Assembly (NCBI GenBank): GCA_028710655.1
Contig: JAQTTS010000171.1
Location: 1 to 5,206, forward strand
From: Dehalococcoidales bacterium
GTDB lineage: Bacteria; Chloroflexota; Dehalococcoidia; Dehalococcoidales; UBA5760
Length of the DNA stretch: 5,206 nt
Reading direction: 5' to 3'
Below the pieces are notes generated by a model. It was not told where the DNA came from, did no database searches, and saw only the letters and a program-made list of their open reading frames with translations. Of this stretch, positions 1-4,462 are shown in pieces. Position 1 is the first letter of the stretch; the number at the start of each line of letters is the position of its first letter. The position numbers and the translations under genes are program-made.

Positions 1-430
1 CGCCTGCCCGGCGAATATCCAATCCGTACTCCACCTCTTTAAGAATACCTACCTCATCAGTAGATCCAGATCGTAAATCCTCATCGGTATCCTCAAACCT
101 GACGATACTGTCGGCACCTTCGGGCACCGGAGCACCGGTCATAATACGGATAGCGGTACCTTCTTCCAATCTGCGCCCGGGAATATCACCGGCCGCTAAT
201 GTATCGATAACACGCAAAAACCGCGGCGTCTTACCGCTGGCTCCTTTGCTATCCTCTGACCTGACCGCATAGCCATCCATAGCGGAGTTATTCAGCGGCG
301 GAATGTTAATACTGGAACGAACATCCTCGGCCAGGACCTGACCCAAGCAGTCCAGAATAGGCCGCTCTTCAACGTCGAGAACATTGACATCACTAAGGAC
401 TTTATCCAACGCCTCTTCAACACTTATCAT
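1..430 (-). CDS. moeA: Molybdopterin molybdenumtransferase MoeA, N-terminal part (C-terminus beyond the left edge)
   Basis: MoeA inserts molybdate into adenylylated molybdopterin in the last step of molybdenum cofactor synthesis, in the cytoplasm. I translated the minus strand by hand from the ATG at 428-430 and obtained 143 open residues before the window ends; the E. coli protein has about 411, so roughly a third is visible. Two family signatures are clear: NSAMDGYAVR at residues 48-57, and a block at 91-107 containing AIRIMTGAPVPEGAD. The visible end, GLDIRRAG (136-143), also matches the family, where a GED usually follows. The ATG is preceded by GGGTGA at a workable distance, a modest ribosome site. 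The gene lies 319 bp downstream of rpsR on the same strand, behind terminator-like hairpins, so it is probably transcribed on its own. I see no frameshift. Identity is firm; a MoeA paralogue with another substrate (for example tungstate) cannot be excluded. Confidence 0.95.
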   Translation of the reverse strand, partial: MISVEEALDKVLSDVNVLDVEERPILDCLGQVLAEDVRSSINIPPLNNSAMDGYAVRSEDSKGASGKTPRFLRVIDTLAAGDIPGRRLEEGTAIRIMTGAPVPEGADSIVRFEDTDEDLRSGSTDEVGILKEVEYGLDIRRAG

Positions 431-493
431 AGTTCACCCGCCAACCCTCTCGTTAAGTCCCCACTCAACTTCCCGGAAAATTCGGGCGCGTAG

Positions 494-522
494 AATCTAA
501 CCTCACCGTTTTCTTGTCTCAA
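494..522 (-). promoter_or_regulatory. Candidate proximal moeA promoter
   Basis: Read on the minus strand, TTGAGA (517-522) and TAGATT (494-499) are separated by exactly 17 bp. They match the sigma-70 consensus at 5 of 6 and 4 of 6 positions. Transcription would start near 487 and leave a leader of about 57 nt before the moeA ATG. The -35 box abuts the T-run of the hairpin at 521-549, so this promoter would be insulated from upstream transcription. I prefer it over the distal candidate at 560-589. Confidence 0.5.
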
Positions 523-549
523 AAAACCTTACCCTGATCACCAGAGAAG
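521..549 (-). terminator. Intrinsic-terminator-like hairpin with U6 tail between rpsR and moeA
   Basis: On minus-strand RNA, CUUCUCUG (549 to 542) pairs with CAGGG plus AAG (536 to 528) across a five-base loop. One U at 531 is bulged and one pair is G-U. A G and six U residues follow (526 to 521). This is a convincing intrinsic terminator shape for transcripts coming from the rpsR side. It could act as a second terminator of the ribosomal operon, or as a leader attenuator if moeA starts at the distal promoter. Confidence 0.5.
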
Positions 550-559
550 TATCCCGATC

Positions 560-589
560 GATATACATCTATTTTACCACGGCGGTCAA
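560..589 (-). promoter_or_regulatory. Candidate distal promoter upstream of moeA
   Basis: On the minus strand TTGACC (584-589) lies 18 bp before TATATC (560-565). A second -10-like box, TGG-TAAAAT, sits inside the spacer at 571-576 with an extended -10 element but no good -35. Transcription from about 553 would run straight into the hairpin at 521-549, so this promoter would make either an attenuated moeA leader or a very short RNA. Support is box matching only. Confidence 0.3.
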
Positions 590-625
590 TAGCCCTTAAT
601 CACGATTAGCTCACACCAGCTGGGG

Positions 626-665
626 AGATAGATAATGCCCCTCTCTTGATAAAAAGAAAAGGGGC
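626..665 (-). terminator. Probable terminator of the rpsF-ssb-rpsR operon
   Basis: About 85 bp past the rpsR stop, minus-strand RNA can form GCCCCUUUU (665 to 657) against GAGAGGGGC (645 to 637) with an 11-nt loop. The stem is nine pairs including two G-U pairs, which fold only on the minus-strand RNA; the plus-strand RNA would have A-C mismatches there. The sequence after it (AUUAUCUAUCU) is U-rich but not a clean U-run, so termination may be partial. Confidence 0.5.
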
Positions 666-749
666 ACGAAGAAATAAGTATCTATGATTACCTGCCGACC
701 GGAGTTATGGACTAAGTGTCCTCGCTACGAACCTGGCAAGAGCCAATAC

Positions 750-1049
750 CTAAACGGTCGCATGACGAAAATGGGCTGGTACGTAGGGCAGCAGGGCCAA
801 GTGTCTCGCTCTTTTGATAGCTATCGCCAGAGTCCGCTGATGCCTGGCGCAAACACCGGTCTTACGCCGCGGCGCAATCCTGCCCCTGTCGGTAACGAAT
901 TGCTGCAGCTTTGACGGGTTCTTATAGTCGATTGTCTTAGCCTTAGCGACGCAGAATGAACAGACCTTTCGCTTGGGTGCATATTTTGACCCGCTCCACT
1001 TTCGCCTCTCCCCGTTATCGAATCTATTTGATTGTCGTTCGGCCACCAC
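750..1049 (-). CDS. rpsR: 30S ribosomal protein S18
   Basis: S18 binds S6 and the central domain of 16S rRNA on the small-subunit platform. The 99-residue product carries the family core: KRKVCSFC at 26-33, a stretch containing IDYKN at 40-44, [11 protein letters not shown] at 55-65, then CARHQR at 67-72 and [10 protein letters not shown] at 81-90. Cys30, Cys33, Cys67 and His70 fit the zinc-binding (C-plus) form of S18. It is longer than the 75-residue E. coli protein because of a basic N-terminal extension and a short tail after LLPYV. The start is GTG at 1047-1049, immediately followed by a second GTG; AGAGG at 1059-1063 sits 9 nt before the first one and favours it. It is the last gene of the rpsF-ssb-rpsR operon, 28 bp after ssb. 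The stop is TAG. Identity is certain. Confidence 0.97.
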   Translation of the reverse strand: MVAERQSNRFDNGERRKWSGSKYAPKRKVCSFCVAKAKTIDYKNPSKLQQFVTDRGRIAPRRKTGVCARHQRTLAIAIKRARHLALLPYVPAHFRHATV

Positions 1050-1077
1050 CTATCAATTCCTCTCTAACTATTTTCCT

Positions 1078-1485
1078 TTAAAACGGAATATCTTCCGGGC
1101 TGACTTCAACGCCTTCGATGCTACTCATCCCCTCCTCAGGAAGAGAGGCTGCCGCTACGCTGGGTAAGAATGTTACATGATCAGCCACAATTTCATTTCG
1201 GAAACGTTTTTCGCCCTCCTGACTATCCCAGGTGCGTGTGCGCAACCTTCCCTCGACATAGATCAGCCTTCCCTTAGCCAGAAACTGATTGCACTGCTCC
1301 GCCAGTCTATTCCAGGCGACCACAGTAAACCACTCCGTCTCCTCCCTGCGTTCACCTTGACTGGTAGTATATCGCCAATTAGTCGCAACACGAAAAGAAG
1401 TCACCGGATTGCCGTTCGGAGTAAAGCGCATCTCGGGTTCGCTACCAAGATTACCAATGATTATCATTTTGTTTACGCTTGCCAT
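1078..1485 (-). CDS. ssb: Single-stranded DNA-binding protein SSB
   Basis: SSB coats single-stranded DNA in replication, repair and recombination and recruits partner proteins through its C-terminal tip. From the chosen ATG (1483-1485) the protein has 135 residues. An OB-fold spans about 1-110, starting MASVNKMIIIGNLG, with the signature EWFTVVAWNR at 51-60, YVEGRLRTRTW at 76-86, and Trp37, Trp52, Trp58 and Trp86. A short linker follows, then the acidic partner-binding tip PEDIPF (130-135). The linker is far shorter than in the 178-residue E. coli SSB. The open frame continues 16 codons upstream to 1533, but AGGAG at 1496-1500, 10 nt before 1485, and the family's normal N-terminus both place the start at 1485. 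The gene lies 55 bp after rpsF and 28 bp before rpsR, the standard order in bacteria. Confidence 0.97.
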   Translation of the reverse strand: MASVNKMIIIGNLGSEPEMRFTPNGNPVTSFRVATNWRYTTSQGERREETEWFTVVAWNRLAEQCNQFLAKGRLIYVEGRLRTRTWDSQEGEKRFRNEIVADHVTFLPSVAAASLPEEGMSSIEGVEVSPEDIPF

Positions 1486-1540
1486 TACCTCAGTACTCCT
1501 TTTCCTCTCCAGATCCTTCGAAGACAGCTTCACCCGCTAT

Positions 1541-1885
1541 TCAGTCGCCACACCTTACCAGCAGATACCTCAACACATCCTCGGAAATCCGCAAGCTGGC
1601 TTCCAACTGCTTGCACAATGACGGCTTAGAGTCAAATCTGCTCAGTACATAATTGCCTTCCCTGAAGCGTCCTATCGGGTAGGCCAGCTTCCGTTTACCC
1701 CATTGTTCCACAGAAGCGATAACGCCGCCCTTTTCCGTGATAAACCTGCTAACTTCGTCGACCTTAGCCCCTAACTGCTCATCGGCAACCTCTGGGCTGA
1801 TGACCATTATCAACTCGTAGCCGCGCTGTGGTATGTCGCCCGTCCCTAAAACCTTTTCCTTTTCCGCTGTTTTTTTAACTACCAT
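1541..1885 (-). CDS. rpsF: 30S ribosomal protein S6
   Basis: S6 forms a heterodimer with S18 on the 30S platform. The product has 114 residues. The S6 fold starts at RGYELIMVISPE (21-32), followed by VDEVSRFITEKGGVI (42-56), EQWGKRKLAYPIG (60-72), REGNYVLSRFD (75-85) and a C-terminal helix ending LLVRCGD. The first 20 residues form a lysine-rich extension (KKTAEKEK) not found in E. coli S6. The ATG at 1883-1885 is still the best start: no other start codon lies between it and the fold, and the promoter at 1912-1941 fits it with a leader of about 20 nt. The ribosome site is weak (GGGG at 1891-1894). It is the first gene of the operon rpsF-ssb-rpsR and is divergent from tRNA-Asp. Confidence 0.97.
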   Translation of the reverse strand: MVVKKTAEKEKVLGTGDIPQRGYELIMVISPEVADEQLGAKVDEVSRFITEKGGVIASVEQWGKRKLAYPIGRFREGNYVLSRFDSKPSLCKQLEASLRISEDVLRYLLVRCGD

Positions 1886-1911
1886 TTATTCCCCAAAAAA
1901 TTTAGTAAGCT

Positions 1912-1941
1912 ATTATAGCATACAATAGATTGGACAAACAA
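1912..1941 (-). promoter_or_regulatory. Promoter of the rpsF-ssb-rpsR operon
   Basis: On the minus strand TTGTTT (1936-1941) is followed after 18 bp by a perfect TATAAT (1912-1917). The bases just before the hexamer are TGC, an extended -10 element. The predicted start near 1905 gives a leader of only about 20 nt. This is the best promoter in the window. Confidence 0.7.
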
Positions 1942-1966
1942 TACGTACCAAAACAATCTGGTTAGC

Positions 1967-1995
1967 TTGACACAACCCGACGGTATTGATAGACT
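1967..1995 (+). promoter_or_regulatory. Promoter of tRNA-Asp
   Basis: A perfect TTGACA (1967-1972) is followed after 17 bp by TAGACT (1990-1995, 4 of 6). The predicted start near 2002 lies about 13 nt before the mature tRNA 5' end. Its -35 box is 25 bp from the -35 box of the divergent rpsF promoter, so the two stand back to back. Confidence 0.65.
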
Positions 1996-2014
1996 TTAGC
2001 AGGTAATTCGGAAT

Positions 2015-2091
2015 GGCCCCGTGGTGTAGCGGTCGAACATGCCACCCTGTCACGGTGGAGATCGGGGGTTCGAATCCCCCCGGGGTCGCCA
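2015..2091 (+). tRNA. tRNA-Asp (anticodon GTC), CCA encoded
   Basis: A full cloverleaf can be drawn. The acceptor stem is GGCCCCG (2015-2021) with CGGGGTC (2081-2087), with one G-U pair. The anticodon stem is CCACC (2042-2046) with GGTGG (2054-2058), and its seven-base loop CTGTCAC places GTC at 2049-2051. The T-arm is GGGGG (2064-2068) with CCCCC (2076-2080) and loop TTCGAAT. The discriminator base is G (2088), as expected for aspartate tRNAs, and CCA is encoded at 2089-2091. It is a single gene with its own promoter, not part of a tRNA cluster within the window. Confidence 0.98.
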
Positions 2092-2095
2092 TTTA

Positions 2096-2156
2096 GTTAT
2101 ATGGAGCATATGTTCTCCAATACCTCTAGTACCCCGCAAGGCCACTTCCATATAAC
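2096..2156. repeat. Perfect 10-bp inverted repeat flanking 41 bp, downstream of tRNA-Asp
   Basis: GTTATATGGA (2096-2105) is the exact reverse complement of TCCATATAAC (2147-2156). Two smaller dyads overlap the left arm: ATATG-GAG-CATAT (2099-2111) and TGGAG with CTCCA (2102-2106 and 2115-2119). No U-run follows the right arm, so it is not a standard terminator. It could be a tRNA-transcript 3' structure, a paired operator or the remains of a small mobile repeat. Confidence 0.5.
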
Positions 2157-2182
2157 CATTCAACCGGCCCCCCCGAAACAGG

Positions 2183-2211
2183 TTGACGTATGTCCCGGCA
2201 CACGCTATGAT
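2183..2211 (+). promoter_or_regulatory. Promoter of the surface-protein gene
   Basis: TTGACG (2183-2188) and TATGAT (2206-2211) each match the sigma-70 consensus at 5 of 6 positions and are spaced by exactly 17 bp. The predicted start near 2218 gives a leader of about 65 nt to the ATG at 2283. The rest of the tRNA-to-gene spacer holds only the inverted repeat at 2096-2156 and a C7 run at 2168-2174. Confidence 0.6.
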
Positions 2212-2282
2212 TCTTTCGGAAACGGCGCACCAGGCCACATTTTATCATCACTCCAGTTACGGCCCGGGAATAGAGAAAGGCG

Positions 2283-3941
2283 ATGAAGCGATACGGCATT
2301 TTTCCCTCGCTGGCGTCAGGCGCTATCCTGTCCTGGCTGCTGACAGCGCTTCTCATTATGCCCGCTTATGCTGCGGATAAGGGTACGCTGACCCTAGACG
2401 CAGGCCAGGGTGAGATAGGTGACATTGTCGAGATTGACGGCTATGGTTTCGATGCTGATACCAAGCTAAGCATCTACTTCTCCCGAGACAAGGCCAGTGT
2501 CGATGACCGTTTATCCAGCGAGATTACCAGCTACGAAATGGCAGGCCCGGTTTCGATTGACGAACACGGTGATTTCAGCTCGCTCCACTCCTTTAAAATC
2601 CCTGGCGAACTCAGCGACGGCAGTTATAGCGAAGAGGTATGGAGCGGCACCTACTATTTTTACGCCACCTACCGCGGCGACAAGTACATTGTGGCAGCGG
2701 TAAAATTCACTGTTTCCAGCGGCGAAATCGAGCTAACACCCGAGGAAGGTACAGTCGGTAGCGAAGTCGGCATCAGTGGTCAGGACATGCGCCCCGCTGA
2801 AAATATCACTATTGAGTATGATGATAGCAAAGTTGACATAATAAGTGGTGATGATATCACCGACAGCAACGGCAAGTTCTTCTGTACCATCGTTGTCCCG
2901 GAGAGCACTGCCGGCTGCCACACCATAACCGCCGCCGACGAGTCGGGCAACAAGCCCGGGGCTGATTTTACCGTAAGACCCGGGATAACGCTGGATAAGT
3001 CAGAACAGACAATCGACGGACCGGTAAAGGTCAGCGGCAGCGGCTTTGCTTACCGCTCCGAGATAACCGTCACTATCGACTCAGACAGTATTGCCACTAC
3101 CCCGGCCTCCCTGCACACCAACCATTACGGCAGCTTCACGGGAAGCATCACCATACCCTACTATTCCATCTATGTCGGCGGTATACCCAGCAAGGTTGCC
3201 GCCCATGATGCCAGTGCCAACTCGGCTTCAGCGGATTTGACCGTTTTGCCTCTCCCCGCCGGGATAATCCTCGAACCGGCTACCAGCCCGGCCTCGCCCG
3301 GCTACGCCGGAATGGAGCTTGCCGTTACCGGCACCCACTTCACACCCGGCAGCAGCGTCACCATCACCTATGACGGCGGCAGCAGCACCTATGCCGTTAC
3401 TGTCTCCGCTGACAACCTCGGAAATTTTTCAGAAACTTTTGTCGTCCCCGCCAGTGCTGCCGGTAGCCACCAGGTAACAGCAGCCAGCGGTGACGGCAGC
3501 ATAAGCTCGCTCTTCACTATGGAATCGAAGCCGCCGCCAATACCGGTACCGTTACTGCCGCAGGTTACCACCAGTGCACCGGCAAGGACACGCTTTGACT
3601 GGCAGGATGTTACCGACCCCAGCGGCGTGACCTATCTCCTCCAGATTGGGGCTGACAGCAGCTTCAATAATATACTGTTAGAGAAAGATGGGTTGACCGA
3701 ATCGGAATACACTCTTGCCGGGAAAGAGGAACTCGAACCACGGGGTCAGGATACACCATACTACTGGAGGGTGAAGGCGATAGACGGCGCCTTTAACCAG
3801 AGCGGCTGGACCGCTCCCGGGTCATTCTATATCGTATCCTCTGCGCCGTCAACCCCCGCCTGGACCAAATACCTGTGGATAGCAATCGGGGTACTGGTTT
3901 TCTTCCTAATATACCTAATAAGGAAAAGAAAAGCTTTGTAG
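2283..3941 (+). CDS. Exported, membrane-anchored protein with four IPT/TIG-like Ig repeats and a fibronectin-III-like domain
   Basis: I recognise the architecture but not a named protein. The 552 residues begin with a Sec signal peptide: basic MKR, a hydrophobic core at about 11-28, and likely cleavage after AYA at 30. Four Ig-like repeats follow at about 34-144, 147-231, 234-322 and 327-412. Each has an opening strand, a G-rich turn (GYGF, GQDM, GSGF, GTHF) and a strand such as VTITYD; repeats 2 and 4 end with VPxSxAGxH. A proline-rich linker (417-426) leads to a fibronectin-III-like domain (about 427-517) with FDWQDV and YYWRVKAIDG. A transmembrane helix (about 530-546) and an RKRKAL tail close the protein, leaving nearly all of it outside the cell. 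The only cysteines in the mature protein are Cys201 and Cys212, both in repeat 2. The start is ATG after AAAGG. Likely roles are adhesion, cell-envelope structure or ligand binding; no catalytic motif is visible. Confidence 0.9.
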   Translation: MKRYGIFPSLASGAILSWLLTALLIMPAYAADKGTLTLDAGQGEIGDIVEIDGYGFDADTKLSIYFSRDKASVDDRLSSEITSYEMAGPVSIDEHGDFSSLHSFKIPGELSDGSYSEEVWSGTYYFYATYRGDKYIVAAVKFTVSSGEIELTPEEGTVGSEVGISGQDMRPAENITIEYDDSKVDIISGDDITDSNGKFFCTIVVPESTAGCHTITAADESGNKPGADFTVRPGITLDKSEQTIDGPVKVSGSGFAYRSEITVTIDSDSIATTPASLHTNHYGSFTGSITIPYYSIYVGGIPSKVAAHDASANSASADLTVLPLPAGIILEPATSPASPGYAGMELAVTGTHFTPGSSVTITYDGGSSTYAVTVSADNLGNFSETFVVPASAAGSHQVTAASGDGSISSLFTMESKPPPIPVPLLPQVTTSAPARTRFDWQDVTDPSGVTYLLQIGADSSFNNILLEKDGLTESEYTLAGKEELEPRGQDTPYYWRVKAIDGAFNQSGWTAPGSFYIVSSAPSTPAWTKYLWIAIGVLVFFLIYLIRKRKAL

Positions 3942-3960
3942 CCGGCACGGGACCGGCCGG
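3941..3960 (+). terminator. Weak hairpin after the surface-protein gene
   Basis: GCCGG (3941-3945) can pair with CCGGC (3953-3957) across a 7-nt loop; an alternative pairing uses CCGGC at 3942-3946 with GCCGG at 3956-3960. It starts on the last base of the stop codon. The following sequence (TATTCATTCATC) lacks a U-run, so any termination would be weak or would need Rho. It is the only hairpin of note close behind this gene. Confidence 0.25.
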
Positions 3961-3974
3961 TATTCATTCATCAC

Positions 3975-4003
3975 TGGACTGTCATAACAGCCTTTGCTAT
4001 GAT
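3975..4003 (+). promoter_or_regulatory. Candidate promoter of the small HTH gene
   Basis: TGGACT (3975-3980, 4 of 6) and TATGAT (3998-4003, 5 of 6) are 17 bp apart, with TGC directly before the hexamer as an extended -10. The spacer contains most of a small dyad, CTGT-CATA-ACAG (3979-3990), a possible operator. The leader would be about 94 nt and purine-rich. The nine bases GCTATGATT are identical to those at the surface-protein promoter. Confidence 0.45.
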
Positions 4004-4103
4004 TGACTACTAGCCCGTTTGGGGGATTGTGCCCGGCAAGAGAGTAAGTTAGTATAGGGAGAGATCAGGTTAGGAGAGTTTAAGGGAGGAGGGAAAAGGA
4101 AAA

Positions 4104-4298
4104 ATGACCGATAGAAAAATCAACCCTATGCTGACCACAAGCGATGTAGCCCGTCTGCTCAATGTCCACATCAATACGGTACGGCGCTGGAGCAACCAGG
4201 GGATAATTAAGACCTATCGCATCGGCTCCCGGGGCGACCGCCGGTTCGACCGCAAGGATATCGAGCAGTTTCTCCGCCGGAATACAGGAGTCAATTAG
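4104..4298 (+). CDS. Small MerR/excisionase-type (BldC-like) helix-turn-helix DNA-binding protein
   Basis: The 64-residue product is a single DNA-binding domain. LTTSDVARLLNVHINTVRRW (10-29) is the helix-turn-helix; SNQGIIKTYRIGSRGDRRF (30-48) is the wing, with arginines positioned for the minor groove; DRKDIEQFLRR (49-59) is the closing helix. This is the winged-helix layout shared by MerR N-termini, phage excisionases and Streptomyces BldC, and its length is close to BldC's. There is no ligand-binding or dimerisation domain. The start at 4104 is supported by a purine-rich ribosome region (GGAGG at 4085-4089, GGAGGG at 4088-4093, AAGG at 4096-4099); the ATG at codon 9 has nothing comparable. 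It has its own promoter and is followed by a 164-bp AT-rich spacer before a response regulator. No integrase or phage gene is near, so a transcriptional role is more likely than excision. Confidence 0.85.
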   Translation: MTDRKINPMLTTSDVARLLNVHINTVRRWSNQGIIKTYRIGSRGDRRFDRKDIEQFLRRNTGVN

Positions 4299-4318
4299 GT
4301 ACTTGATGCGAACACTCT

Positions 4319-4342
4319 CACCTGATGGCACCGGCACCTGAT
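4319..4342 (+). repeat. CACCTGAT direct repeat
   Basis: Two exact copies of CACCTGAT lie at 4319-4326 and 4335-4342, 16 bp apart start to start, just after the HTH gene. They may be protein-binding sites or chance; no hairpin or terminator with a U-run is visible here. Confidence 0.35.
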
Positions 4343-4360
4343 AGCAGCAGATTATTTGCT

Positions 4361-4412
4361 AATAATGACATAATGTAATATAGACATAATAGTGGTATAA
4401 TACGACAATAAT
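4361..4412 (+). repeat. ATAAT / GACATAAT repeat cluster upstream of the response regulator
   Basis: ATAAT occurs at 4362-4366, 4370-4374, 4386-4390, 4397-4401 and 4408-4412. The last three are spaced 11 bp apart, about one helical turn. The longer form GACATAAT is exact at 4367-4374 and 4383-4390 (16 bp apart), with GACAATAAT at 4404-4412. The fourth ATAAT is part of the proposed -10 box, so a protein bound here would control the response regulator directly. Confidence 0.5.
4393..4401 (+). promoter_or_regulatory. Extended -10 promoter of the response regulator
   Basis: TGG followed by a perfect TATAAT (4396-4401) forms an extended -10 element. No good -35 box is found 16-18 bp upstream (ATGTAA at 4373-4378), which suggests dependence on an activator. 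The predicted start near 4408 gives a leader of about 55 nt, which includes the palindrome TCCATGGA at 4431-4438. Confidence 0.5.
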
Positions 4413-4462
4413 ACAATATTAGTACCTATATCCATGGAATACCTGACTGAGAGGTAGCTTGA

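Noticed and set aside
474..488. CCCGGAAAATTCGGG dyad in the moeA leader as a riboswitch
   Set aside because: It is a four-pair stem with no resemblance that I can see to the molybdenum-cofactor riboswitch; it may be chance.
684..914. Plus-strand open frame of 76 codons
   Set aside because: Most of it is antisense to rpsR, and the remainder covers the region between rpsR and its terminator; no protein family is recognisable.
1486..1533. 16-codon upstream extension of ssb
   Set aside because: The ribosome site at 1496-1500 and the standard SSB N-terminus MASVNKMIIIGNLG put the start at 1485.
1177..1629. Plus-strand open frame of 150 codons
   Set aside because: It lies antisense to ssb and the end of rpsF, which are certain genes; its composition is that of a shadow frame.
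2050..2238. Minus-strand open frame ending in RGDSNPRSPP
   Set aside because: This is the familiar spurious peptide from reading a tRNA backwards; it overlaps tRNA-Asp and has no support elsewhere.
2015..2282. tRNA-Asp as an integration (att) site
   Set aside because: No second copy of the tRNA 3' end and no integrase occurs in the window; the excisionase-like protein alone is not enough.
4003..4058. Alternative HTH-gene promoter using TTGACT (4003) or TATAGG (4053)
   Set aside because: Neither box has a partner at 16-18 bp; the pair at 3975-4003 fits better.
4080..4337. Minus-strand open frame over the HTH gene
   Set aside because: It is antisense to a clear helix-turn-helix protein with a good ribosome region and has no recognisable domain.
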